This document shows, in pieces, positions 44,606-53,900 of a stretch of 64,000 nt of DNA. The notes beneath the pieces are model-generated. The model saw nothing but the letters and a program-made list of their open reading frames with translations. It did not search any database and was not told where the DNA came from. The translations under genes and the position numbers were made by a program. Source of the stretch: Chloroflexi bacterium bin125 (lineage in GTDB: Bacteria > Chloroflexota > Dehalococcoidia > Bin125); contig MPNM01000012.1 in NCBI GenBank assembly GCA_002239025.1, forward strand, positions 1 to 64,000. The letters are read 5' to 3'. How positions within the stretch are numbered: position 1 is the first letter of the stretch; each line of letters opens with the position of its first letter.

Positions 44606-45537
44606 CCCAGACCTCCCACGCGGATCCGCGGATCAATCAACCGATACGACACGTCCACCGCCGCGTTGGCCAGCGCGATCGAGGCCGCCAGCACGATGAT
44701 CGCCGTCTGCACCATCGGATAGTCGGACTGCACGATCGAATCGATGATCAGCCGCCCGACACCCGGCCAGGCGAACACCACCTCAATGATCACCGCTCCC
44801 GCGATCAGCCGACCCATGCCGAGACCGAGCACTGTCACCACCGGCAGCAGAGCATGGCGTAACGCGTGCCGAGTTATGACGGTGCGCTCTCGCAAACCCT
44901 TCGCCCGCGCCGTGACGATGAAGTCAGCCCCCAACACATCGATCATCCCCGACCGGGTCAGGCGCATGATCGCCGCCATCTCCAGCAGCCCCAGCGAGAC
45001 CGCCGGCAGAATCAGCGACTTGAACCCTTCCGCTCCGCCGGTCGGGAACCAGCCCAACTCCACCGCGAAGAAAAAAATCACCATCAAACCCAGCCAGAAA
45101 CTGGGAGTCGCCTGACCGAACACGGCGAGCAAGCGCGCCAGCCAGTCGGTAAATCTGCCGCGGCGCAGCGCCGCCGCGATCCCCAGCGGGATCGACAGAC
45201 AGACCGCAAACACCAACCCCGCCGCCGTCAACTTCAGCGTGTTCACCGCGCGGTCGCCGATCGCTGCAATCGTCGACGTCCCCGCACCCCGGTACGACGT
45301 CCCAAAGTCCAACTGCACCAGATCGCCGAGGAAGTGGCCATACTGAACGATCAGCGAGTCGTTCAGGCCAAATCGCTCACGCACCGTTTCAATCTCATCA
45401 TCGGTCGCTTCGTACGGCAGCAGGAACGATTCAGGGTTGCCGACCAGTCGCGCGACGAAGAAGACGATGGTCGCCACAACGAACACGACGACGATCGTCT
45501 GGAGCAGGCGGACCGCGACGTAGTTCCAAAACTGCAT
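44602..45537 (-). CDS. ABC transporter permease, OppB/DppB type
   Basis: 311 residues. N-terminal helix VVVFVVATIVFFVARLVGNP, followed by the region ERFGLNDSLIVQYGHFLGDL typical of DppB, then helices and the EAA loop DFIVTARAKGLRERTVITRH. The C-terminus ends SYRLIDPRIRVGG, as in this family. First gene of a two-gene operon with the OppC-type permease. Transports small peptides or other solutes such as glycosides or nickel complexes; substrate cannot be read from sequence. Confidence 0.93.
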   Translation of the reverse strand: MQFWNYVAVRLLQTIVVVFVVATIVFFVARLVGNPESFLLPYEATDDEIETVRERFGLNDSLIVQYGHFLGDLVQLDFGTSYRGAGTSTIAAIGDRAVNTLKLTAAGLVFAVCLSIPLGIAAALRRGRFTDWLARLLAVFGQATPSFWLGLMVIFFFAVELGWFPTGGAEGFKSLILPAVSLGLLEMAAIMRLTRSGMIDVLGADFIVTARAKGLRERTVITRHALRHALLPVVTVLGLGMGRLIAGAVIIEVVFAWPGVGRLIIDSIVQSDYPMVQTAIIVLAASIALANAAVDVSYRLIDPRIRVGGLG

Positions 45538-45623
45538 GGCACACTCAATTCAGATTCCAGCCACACAGGCCCAAACTCATAAGCCGCATGCTAGTCACAG
45601 CAGCCAGCCCCCGTTCCCCCTCC

Positions 45624-45667
45624 AATCCCCTCTCCCTCTGGGAGAGGGCTAGGGTGAGGGTCCCCCG
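45624..45667. repeat. Palindromic intergenic repeat, copy 2
   Basis: Same 9-bp stem as at 40951 (CCCTCTCCC/GGGAGAGGG at 45628-45648, loop TCT) followed by CTAGGGTGAGGG. Located between the divergent permease operon and the HTH gene. Confidence 0.8.
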
Positions 45668-45690
45668 AACCAGAGAGCTACCACCCCAAA

Positions 45691-45751
45691 ACCCCCTCCC
45701 AATTTTCTCCCCCGCTCCGCGGGGGAGATGTCACACAGTGACAGAGGGGGT
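45691..45751. repeat. 61-bp palindromic element
   Basis: Outer ends ACCCCCTC and GAGGGGGT are inverted repeats; inside, CTCCCCCGC and GCGGGGGAG (45707-45727) form a strong stem around TCC, followed by ATGTCACACAGTGACA. It resembles widespread REP/BIME-like intergenic elements. Lies 24 bp from repeat copy 2. Confidence 0.75.
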
Positions 45752-45821
45752 CCCCGCCCACCCGTCCAACCAGTACCATAAGTAGAACCCACGTTCGTGT
45801 TAGACCCGGGAATGCCCGTCC

Positions 45822-46334
45822 ATGCCCAACCCAGCAACCACCAAACCGCCGACTCCCAGACGCTGCCGACGCATGGTCGAAGCCCACCACTTCGACTGCC
45901 AGGGACTCTCCCTCCGCCAGATCGGCAGGCAAATGGACTCCGCCCCTTCCACCGTCCACTCCTGCCTCCGCGACTTCCGACTCCACCGCAACCACGTCCT
46001 CCGCACTGTCGCCACCGACCAACTCGCCGATCAGGTCCACATCCTCACCCAGCCCCAGACCGACCCTGTCCAGCACCGACAGGCCGTAGCCAACGCCCAA
46101 GAACTGCGGCTCCTCCTCCGCAACCTGCCCGACATCCAGGAACACAACCAGCACCAGCGCGAACAGGCCATCGCCCCAGCTGACTCCGAAGTTCTGGACG
46201 GACCTGGACTGATCGAGACTGAGCCGGATCAATCCTGTCCAGATCGGGAACAATCCGGACATCTCCGGACAAATCTGAACACCTCAGCAACGATTTCTCA
46301 GGCCTCGACAGCGTCTTCGCTCCGATCCCGCTGA
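45822..46334 (+). CDS. Small helix-turn-helix protein
   Basis: 170 residues (ATG 45822, or ATG 45873 giving MVEAHHFDCQG). A helix-turn-helix is visible at residues about 28-50: GLSLRQIGRQMDSAPSTVHS, followed by CLRDFRLHRNHVLRTVATDQL. The rest is polar and Gln-rich with a long helix (ANAQELRLLLRNLPDIQEHN). It looks like a DNA-binding regulator or a terminase-small-subunit-like HTH protein. It lies in the divergent intergenic space between the permease operon and the binding-protein gene, so local regulation of transport is a reasonable guess. The tail has no recognisable ligand domain. Confidence 0.6.
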   Translation: MPNPATTKPPTPRRCRRMVEAHHFDCQGLSLRQIGRQMDSAPSTVHSCLRDFRLHRNHVLRTVATDQLADQVHILTQPQTDPVQHRQAVANAQELRLLLRNLPDIQEHNQHQREQAIAPADSEVLDGPGLIETEPDQSCPDREQSGHLRTNLNTSATISQASTASSLRSR

Positions 46335-46437
46335 ATTCACCGCCTCCGAGGCCAATTCGCCGCGAACGCAGCCGCGTCGCCCCCCTGCCCGACCTCGGCA
46401 GACATTGACCCGCCGCCACCGGCACATTAAGAGTCAA

Positions 46438-46466
46438 TTGACATCCAATTTTGAGAAGACCATACT
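46438..46466 (+). promoter_or_regulatory. Sigma-70-type promoter of the binding-protein gene
   Basis: TTGACA (46438-46443), 17-bp spacer, CATACT (46461-46466). The start codon is at 46533, giving a leader of roughly 60 nt with AGGGGAT about 6 nt before the ATG. Local AT-rich spacer against a GC-rich background supports the call. Confidence 0.7.
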
Positions 46467-46532
46467 CTCGACAATTCGTCTGGACTAATGCAGTTCCCGA
46501 ACGCGGCGCTGGGTTCCGACTAGGGGATTGAC

Positions 46533-48482
46533 ATGAGCAAGCGAAACTATTGGACCCGAATGTCTCGCAAACGGCTGTCGCGACGAGCCGTGCTGCGCAG
46601 TAGTGCTCGCGCCGGTGTGGGCGCCGCAGGCCTCGCCCTCGTCGGATGCGGCGACGATGACGACGACGCGCAACCCGCCGCGGCGCAGGTCCAGCAGCAG
46701 CAACAGCAGGACCAGCCGCAACCGGCCGAACAACAACAGGCCCAGCAACAGCAGCAACAGGCCGCCGAGCAACAGGCGGAACAGCAGGCCCAGCAGGCTG
46801 AGGCCCAGGAGCAGACCGAACAAGAACAGGCAGAGCAACAGGCCGAACAGCAGGAACAACAAGCAGCGGTCGCTCCGGCCCCCTTTGCCGACGTAGACCT
46901 CGACGCCACCATCACGACCGCCGTCGCCCGCGATGGTGGCGGGTTGGACCCGATCCGCTCCGGCAGCCACGTCAACTACATCTCCCACGGCAACGTCTAC
47001 GACGCCGGCATCGTCTTCGACCCTGACGACAACTCAGTGCGCCCGCACATGATCGCACCCGAGTTCGTTGACGATGTGACAATGGTCGCGCAGGTCATGC
47101 CCGCCATGTTCCACGACGGATCGATCCTCACGGCGGACGATATGGTCTTCACCTACGACCGGATGGGCAACATCGCCCAGTACCACCAGGGGGGCGAGAC
47201 AACCGATCACCCGGCCGGCTGGACCAGCGCGCGCGTCTCCTTCGGCTCACAGAACTGGGTCAGCAGCCAGGCAGTGGACGAGCGCACATGGAAAGTGGAG
47301 CTGCACGAGCCCGATGCCGCCTGGGTCTCCAATCAGATGCCAAACGCCTCAACGGTTGGCGCAATCTTTTCCAGGGCCTACGTGGAGAGCGTCGGCGACG
47401 CGGTGATGGACCGGGAACCGATGGGCACGGGGCCCTACCGCTTCGTCAGCCACACTGACGACACCGACTTCGTCATGACCCGCTTCGACGACCACCTCAA
47501 GTCGCTCGATCACCCGGTCAACGTCAAACACGTGCCCTTCCACAAGGACCTCAAAGTCCTCATCCGGCCCGAGGTGTTGTCGCAAATCGCAGGACTGGAG
47601 GCCGGAGAACTGGACGTGGTCTACGACCTAGCGACCAAGGACGTGGAGGGGTTCATTGACGACCCGGCGTATGAAATCCACTACCAGGGCGCCACTACGA
47701 TGCTGCCCAGGTTCAACTTGAACAACCCGGTGTTCGAGGACGGCTCGCCCAATCCGTTCCTTGACATTCGGGTCCGCGAGGCGGCCAACATTGCCGTCAA
47801 CCGCCAGGCGATCATTGACGGCCTGCTGACGGGCACAGAGAAGCAGCCCATGTTCACGGGCCGCAGTGCCTTCGGCTATCCCACGGAGGATGAGATCGAG
47901 GCCGCAGGCCTGAGGTTCCCCCACGATCCCGAGCGGGCCAGGCAGCTCATGGCCGAGGCGGGCTACGCGGACGGCTTCGACACCACGTTCCACATCGTCA
48001 TCGGCTTCTCCCCGGGCATCCCCGAGATGGCGCTCGCGGTCCAGCAGGACCTCGCCGCGATCGGCATCCGGCTGACGATCAGGGAGTATCAAGCCTCGGA
48101 GTACTTCACCGACGCCGGCATTCGACAGGCGGGAAGCGGCAGGACCGACGGGGCGCCGGGGATCTGGTGGTTCATCGACGGCCAGCGGACGGACATCCAG
48201 ACAACCGTCAACATCTCCATCTTGCCGGAGGGCGTCTACACCCTCGGCAGCAGCGAAGAGGTCACGGCGCTCGCGCGGGCCCAGCGGCTGGAGCTCGACT
48301 CGGCCAAGCGGAGCGAGTTGATCAGCCAGTTGTTCATCGAACATACCCTGGGCTATTACATGCTTCCGTTGGTGGAGATCCAGACCGCTGGGGTCGTTCG
48401 TTCAGGCGTGCGTTGGCCCGCCGGCGCCGTCCAGCCCCGTGGAAACGAACAACTCTTCGCGGTGCAGAAGTTGAAGACCTAG
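46533..48482 (+). CDS. ABC transporter substrate-binding lipoprotein, family 5, with poly-Gln/Glu linker
   Basis: 649 residues. Tat-type signal with twin Arg (SRRAVLRSSARAGVGAAGLA) ending in a lipobox LVGCGDDDDD (Cys near 37), so it is exported folded and lipid-anchored. Residues about 50-112 are an extreme Gln/Glu/Ala linker. The binding domain follows (about 120-640), of the SBP family 5 type: VTTAVARDGGGLDP, PEFVDDVTMVAQVMPAMFHD then GSILTADDMVFTYDRM, and VREAANIAVNRQAIIDGLLTG. It would deliver peptides or similar solutes to the permeases encoded divergently at 43712-45537. The linker is far longer than usual and probably spans the cell-envelope layer. Confidence 0.92.
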   Translation: MSKRNYWTRMSRKRLSRRAVLRSSARAGVGAAGLALVGCGDDDDDAQPAAAQVQQQQQQDQPQPAEQQQAQQQQQQAAEQQAEQQAQQAEAQEQTEQEQAEQQAEQQEQQAAVAPAPFADVDLDATITTAVARDGGGLDPIRSGSHVNYISHGNVYDAGIVFDPDDNSVRPHMIAPEFVDDVTMVAQVMPAMFHDGSILTADDMVFTYDRMGNIAQYHQGGETTDHPAGWTSARVSFGSQNWVSSQAVDERTWKVELHEPDAAWVSNQMPNASTVGAIFSRAYVESVGDAVMDREPMGTGPYRFVSHTDDTDFVMTRFDDHLKSLDHPVNVKHVPFHKDLKVLIRPEVLSQIAGLEAGELDVVYDLATKDVEGFIDDPAYEIHYQGATTMLPRFNLNNPVFEDGSPNPFLDIRVREAANIAVNRQAIIDGLLTGTEKQPMFTGRSAFGYPTEDEIEAAGLRFPHDPERARQLMAEAGYADGFDTTFHIVIGFSPGIPEMALAVQQDLAAIGIRLTIREYQASEYFTDAGIRQAGSGRTDGAPGIWWFIDGQRTDIQTTVNISILPEGVYTLGSSEEVTALARAQRLELDSAKRSELISQLFIEHTLGYYMLPLVEIQTAGVVRSGVRWPAGAVQPRGNEQLFAVQKLKT

Positions 48483-48502
48483 CCGCTCCGCTCTCCCTCT
48501 GG

Positions 48503-48539
48503 TCCCCTCTCCCCCTGGGAGAGGGCAAGGGTGAGGGCC
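48503..48539. repeat. Palindromic intergenic repeat, copy 3
   Basis: CCCTCTCCC/GGGAGAGGG stem (48505-48525) with loop CCT, then CAAGGGTGAGGG. Lies between the binding-protein gene and the hydrolase gene and slightly diverged from copies 1 and 2. Confidence 0.78.
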
Positions 48540-48565
48540 GCGGCAACGCCGACAAGGAGTGCCCC

Positions 48566-49855
48566 GTGAGTTCATTCGCTGGACTGCCCACGACCAGGCC
48601 AGAGGCCGTCGGCCTCGACGCCGATCGCCTCTCCCGCATCGAAGCCAGGATGGACGCAGCAGTAGACGCTGGCGAGCTACCGGGCGCGGTCACGGTCGTC
48701 CTTCGACACGGCCAGGTCGCCCACACTCATGCAACGGGCACACTAGATATGGAGCGCGACACCCCGGTCGGCACGGACAGCCTCTTCCGCATGTACTCGC
48801 AGACCAAGCCGGTCGCGGCCGTCGTGCTGATGAGCCTCTTCGAGGAAAACGCTTTCGAACTCAACGACCCGATCACCCGCTGGATTCCCGAACTCAGCAA
48901 CCGCCTCGTGGCGATCGAGACGCCACCGCACGATCGCGTCCGAGGCGCATTCCCACCCATGAACGTCGAGCCCGCCCGCCGCGACATCATGATCATGGAC
49001 CTGATGACCATGACCTCGGGGCTGCCCGCAATCGGCAAGCTCCCGGCGGCCTACTTTCCGCTGCTCACGCCAACCTTCGAAGGCAGCGGATTCCTACCCG
49101 GCGACGCACGAGTCAACGATCCACCGCGCAGCTACGAGGAAATGATCCTCGCCAACGCCAACCTGCCCCTCTACGCCCACCCCGGCGACCGCTGGAACTA
49201 CGGCTCCGACTTCGACGTCCTCTCACTCTTCCTCACCCGCCTGACCGGCAAGAACCTCGATGAACTCTTCCGCGAGCGCGTCTTCGACCCGCTGGGCATG
49301 AACGACTCGGGCTTCTACTGCGACGACGCCGATGAAAGACGTCTCGTCACGGACCACACCTGGGACGCCGAGGGCAACCTGGCGATTCGCGATCGCCCCG
49401 ATACTGCCGAAAAAGTGCGTTCGCGTTCGAAGGACTTGCGCTCGGGCAATGGCCTGTTCGGAGGCATGCTCTGCACGCCATCCGACTACGCCCGTTTCGC
49501 GCAGATGCTGCTCAACGGAGGCGAGCTCGACGGCAACCGAATCCTCGGCCGCAAAACGGTCGAACTGATGACCTCGAACCACCTCGGCGATCGCGAAATC
49601 GACCTGTTGCCGATTCCCAACTACGGCTTCGGCCTCGGCTACGCAGTGCGCAAATCGGTGGAGCGCTCTTTCTATCCCGGCTCACCCGGAACCTTCGGCT
49701 GGGGCGGCGCAGCCGGAACCTGGTTCTTCGTCGACCCCGTCGAGGACCTCACCGGCCTCTTCTTCACCCACGTCTTCCTCTACGGAAACCGCCCCGGAGG
49801 CATGGCCGACCTAACTCGAGGCTTCATGAAAATGGCCTACCAGGCCCTCGTCTAG
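48566..49855 (+). CDS. Serine beta-lactamase-family hydrolase (class C/PBP-like esterase)
   Basis: 429 residues from GTG 48566, with AAGGAG 7 nt upstream; a much longer open frame upstream is only antisense-like continuation through the binding-protein gene. Catalytic S-x-x-K is S78-Q-T-K81 (MYSQTKPV). The second motif is RWNYGSDFDVL (Tyr of Y-x-N/S), and FGWGGAAGTWFFV matches the third strand region with G-G/x-G. No signal peptide is apparent, so it is probably cytosolic. Such proteins are usually esterases or peptidases (EstB, D-aminopeptidase types) rather than drug-resistance enzymes; it could cleave esters or amides imported by the neighbouring transporter. Confidence 0.9.
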   Translation: MSSFAGLPTTRPEAVGLDADRLSRIEARMDAAVDAGELPGAVTVVLRHGQVAHTHATGTLDMERDTPVGTDSLFRMYSQTKPVAAVVLMSLFEENAFELNDPITRWIPELSNRLVAIETPPHDRVRGAFPPMNVEPARRDIMIMDLMTMTSGLPAIGKLPAAYFPLLTPTFEGSGFLPGDARVNDPPRSYEEMILANANLPLYAHPGDRWNYGSDFDVLSLFLTRLTGKNLDELFRERVFDPLGMNDSGFYCDDADERRLVTDHTWDAEGNLAIRDRPDTAEKVRSRSKDLRSGNGLFGGMLCTPSDYARFAQMLLNGGELDGNRILGRKTVELMTSNHLGDREIDLLPIPNYGFGLGYAVRKSVERSFYPGSPGTFGWGGAAGTWFFVDPVEDLTGLFFTHVFLYGNRPGGMADLTRGFMKMAYQALV

Positions 49856-50391
49856 GCAGCCAAACATTTGGCAGTTAGTTCTCGGCCAGATACGGCAATC
49901 ACGCCGCGCGAGCCGGCCATGTGCGTGCAGGCGATGGCGACGTTTGGGTCCGCAATGCCCAGGTTCGCCCGCGGACCGTTATGCGTCTCCCACAACGCGC
50001 ACACTGGGAAGGGCGTTCGAGCCAAGCCCCTCAGCTATGCGCGACAGATGGTTCAGGATCTCGTGCACTACGTAGAAGAATCCACCGCGATCCGGACATC
50101 GGAGGCGAATCAAACGCTCTCGCCCTCACCCCTTAGACCCACATTTCACGACCTTGAGGCAGGCCGCGCACTCACTACGTATACCAGCGAAACTCCGCGA
50201 CCGGCGCCACAGGCGGCCTCACCGTGCTGGGACCGGCTTAGCCAGAGCCCAGCTTATGGCTGGCCCAGCGCGGCGCCAGACAGTTGAGCGTGCCGACTGC
50301 GGAAGCAGTCACCGCCAAGAGCCGGTTACACGGCATCTACAGCAGGGTGGGCAGCGAGATCTCGCTAGTGTGCTCCGCCGGGACGAGATCG

Positions 50392-50540
50392 ATCGTCAAA
50401 TCAAGGTTTCTTGTTTATGTCAAACTTGGTGGGCCTAACGAGACCGTACTGCGAACTTTTGAGTGGGAAGTGACGCTGTAGGCGCCGACCCAGAATCTCA
50501 GGTGCTCACCACACTCCATCGGGTTCGAGTCCCAAAGCGT
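50392..50540. repeat. Dispersed repeat, copy B
   Basis: Left part ATCGTCAAATCAAGGTTTC, core at 50422-50458 (CTTGGTGGGCCTAACGAGAC ... ACTGCGAACTT), then a 76-bp tract 50464-50540 ending GGGTTCGAGTCCCAAAGCG that is shared in outline with copy A. Confidence 0.8.
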
Positions 50541-50573
50541 GGGCCTTTCGAGACATTAGTGGGCCCGTGCTCC

Positions 50574-50649
50574 TGGCAGGTTGCGCTGAGGACGTTTTCT
50601 TAGAATCCACGGAGGTTACCAATTCTCCCACGGTTCGAGGCCCAGAGCG
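50574..50649. repeat. Second unit of the repeat's right-hand tract
   Basis: TGGCAGGTTGCGCTGAGGAC to CGGTTCGAGGCCCAGAGCG aligns over 76 bp with 50464-50540 (TGGGAAGTGACGCTGTAGGC to GGGTTCGAGTCCCAAAGCG), including AGAATC and a GGTTACC/GCTCACC block. So the right-hand tract is present twice in tandem here. Confidence 0.55.
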
Positions 50650-50902
50650 CGAGTACTCAGAGTCTGCGAATGGAAGCGCACATTTGAGTCGGCGTATGCC
50701 GCCGATTCGTGTATCTTCGCCGGTGCTCAACGTGACGAGACTTCCGAGATGGAGCGCGGCAAAGGGACGCAGGCTGTTGCAGAGGTCTCCTCCGGGAGAA
50801 GCTGTCCCCGGAGGGACAGCACTTGGCCCCGACGTGCGCTACATGGACATTTCACCGCCCGACATCATGTCTCTACCAAGCTGGCGCGCGCGATGCCTGC
50901 TG

Positions 50903-53900
50903 CTAGGGGCCACCCGTGATCGCAGCGAGCACCAAATCGGTATACATCGTGATCCCGCGGGCATTGAGATGCGTGCCGTCGAAGGTGAGTTCAGCTTGGC
51001 GACCGTCAACTGCTTCGCGCCAATCAAGCAGCGTGACCCAGTCAAACTTGGCAGCTTCCTGACGCAGCATCTGATTGATCCGTCGCTCAACATGGAGAAT
51101 CTCAGGACGGAACCCTAGATTGCGGGTCAGCACTATCAGGTGTTTGGCATCTCCCGCAGCCCGCAAAAGCCGCTGGAACGCCTCTTCGTCGTCAAAGTTG
51201 TTGCCAACCGACTGAAAGATCACCACATCACGCTGACCATTGCGAGCGAGGTTTTGTTCCAACAGTCTGAGCGCCTGCGGGAACCCGATGCCGACGACGG
51301 CATCGACGTCAATCCCCGCTTCCTGAAGCGCGACTCGAGCGCCGACCATGACAGAGTCGCCGACGGCAAGCGGAGGCAGATTCGGTTCCATCTTCAGGAA
51401 CCACTTGCCATCCGGGGCGTCGATCGACATCGACTGCGTGATGGTCAGTTGCGCTGACCGCTGCTCGCCACCGGACCAGCGCCACAGTGGAACATCAACC
51501 AGTGGACTGCGATCACGCTGGCCAAACTGGACTGGAAAATCCGCGAGGATCGCCGCCGGCGAGCAGACAACTCTGCTCGTTGATCGAGTTTGCCAATCGA
51601 CACAAGAGCCTCCGGTCGGTTCCACTGTGATCACGCGACACGGCAAGGAACCGGGACAAGGCACTTTGATCCGATTGCCAACGAGCATCCAGTCGTAGTA
51701 GTCCTCTCCATTCAGGAGTCTGAGATCGGCCAACTCCGCGCCAAACGTCCGAGCAATGTTGTAAGGGACATCACCCTGCCGCACAACATACTCGAACCAG
51801 TAGTCAGGCACTTCTAGCTTGCTTTCTTCGTTCACGACCGCCTGAGCGGTCCCTTGTACATTCGGCTTGGAACGAGGCTCTCTGGAAGGCTCGGTCACTG
51901 GCTTGGCGGTCGCCTCAGAAGTTGCCGTGGTAGCTAGCTTTGCGGTCTCCTCCTCGGACTGCTTGGAAGCAGGCTCCGTGACCGGAGGCCGTGTGCCCTG
52001 AACTGCAGGTTGCCTTGTCGATACAACGGGCTCAGGCGTCGCTTGCCGGGTTGTTTCGCTTGACGGGGCAGCGTCGATTGCGGTTTCACTCGTGTCTACG
52101 GAGATCAGGGCTGACCCCTCACGATCCTGCCGGTCTTGAATCCTGTTGATCGCGTCTACAATTGCTCCCACGTAGATATCGATTCCGGCCGAGGTCAAAT
52201 GCGCTCCGTCAAACGTCAGTTCATCCTGACGCCCTTCGCTGATCTCATGCCAGTCGACGAGCGTGACGTTTTCGTACTGGCCAATTCTCGTTCGCAGCGT
52301 TTCGTTGATCGTTGATTCCAGGTCGCGCCAGGGAGGCATCTGTGGAAACTGGTGGGTCAGTAATATTACGTGCGGGACATCCTTAAGCAGATGCATCAGA
52401 TCATCTAAGTCATCATGTGTTTGAAAGTTGTAGCCAATGCCCTGGAAGACAATCGTGCGGTCGTGTCCCCTGGTTTCCAGATGCTTGGCGATTGCCGCCA
52501 TACTCTGACGCGCAGATCTCGCCCCGACGGCGTCGACTTCCAAGCCAGCCTCCGCCAACGCGCTGACAGCACCTCGCATGACTGAGTCACCTACGGCCAG
52601 CGGGCCGATCCCGCTTACACCGCGCAGCGTCGGCTGCGCCGCCTCGGGTCCGATTCCGTCAAGCTCCTCGAGCATCTCGGTTGTCAGGTTGAACTCGTTG
52701 CCGCTCACGCGTTCACCTTGCCATGTCCACTCAGGCTCATTGCTGAACGCGCCGACAGGACCAATCGTGAATCGAGCGGGTGTATGAATCAGGACCATTG
52801 CTCGCTCGCAGGTTTCACCCTCATGACCCGCGCCTTGCCAGTCAATGCACGTGCCTCGTTCAGGTTCAATCTCGACCAATGCGCAAGCACGACCATCCGG
52901 GCAGGGAATTCGGACATGATCGCCTGGATGGATGACTCTCATCACCCGTTCGCCGTTGAACTCGATCAGAGTCTCGGCACTGACCCCAAACAGATTGACA
53001 AGTCTGTTTGGCGAGTCGCCCGCCTGGACGACGTAGACCATCGTCCAGTCACCATCCGCTGCAGACTCAACGTTGCCGCTTGGCGGGCGTGCAACTTCTT
53101 CCGTTTGTGAGTCGCCGGTTGTCGACGATGAACCAGGATCAGGTATCGAAGCTCCATCAGTTGAATCCTCTTGTGTTGACTCTGGCTGAGGGCTCGCAAC
53201 TGCGGATGTAGTCTCGGTCGCGCGATACTGGCGGTCGGCAGTAGACCGCGACTGCTGTCCAGACCGTGTTGCCACGATCAAGGGAACAGGAGTCTCGGAA
53301 TCGGATTCAGCAGTGTCAACGCCTGCAGCACGATCGAGGTCGGTTGTGTCGTTGTCCCGCGACGAGGCTTCTTCGTCTTCGGACTGGGCTGCAATGGCGC
53401 TTTCGAACGCAGAGGTCGTGTCGCCGTCGGTGCGAGATGAAGGCAGGAGTAGGACCGCGCACAAGACTGCGGCAAACAACGAACCGACCGCCACCCAATA
53501 TGTAGATCGACGAACCCTGGGGGTCAAGATTGCCGGATGGCGAACGCGTGTCCAGAACTCCGGACGGCGCATCGGAGATTCCACGATGCGAAAGCTCGCC
53601 TCGGCCAGGACAAACGTGATCGCGGCGCCGAGCAGAATGAGATCGAGCGAACCATAGGAAAAGTCGAAATCCCAGGTCAACGCCAGTAGCACCGGCCAAT
53701 GCCAGAGATAAATGCTGTACGAGCGTTCGCCGAGCCAACGCAAGGCGCCCATTCCAAGGAGTCTGTCTGCGATTGACCCCTGGTTGGCCACGGCTGCAAC
53801 CAGGGCGGCAGCGCAGACAGACATCGCGATCAGTCCGTATGGATACAGCCAGTCATCAGCTGGGTTGGCGCTCAGCATCAGCAAAACCAAGCCGCCTGCC

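Larger units (their letters stand above)
49856..50902. other. 1-kb gap with dispersed repeat copy B
   Basis: No gene recognised. The first 450 bp hold only short frames without family resemblance. From about 50392 the dispersed repeat begins, followed by a second partial unit; both are listed separately. Confidence 0.45.

Noticed and set aside
45678-46262. Minus-strand frame of 194 codons opposite the HTH gene
   Set aside because: It covers palindromic repeats and the plus strand carries a recognisable helix-turn-helix; treated as antisense.
48167-48565. N-terminal extension of the beta-lactamase-family protein
   Set aside because: The upstream frame overlaps the binding-protein gene and a palindromic repeat; GTG 48566 has a strong ribosome-binding site and begins the family-like sequence.
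50464-50545. A tRNA gene ending in GGGTTCGAGTCCC
   Set aside because: Only a T-arm-like motif and a weak acceptor-like stem exist; there is no D arm consensus or anticodon loop. Kept as a repeat with an RNA-like motif.
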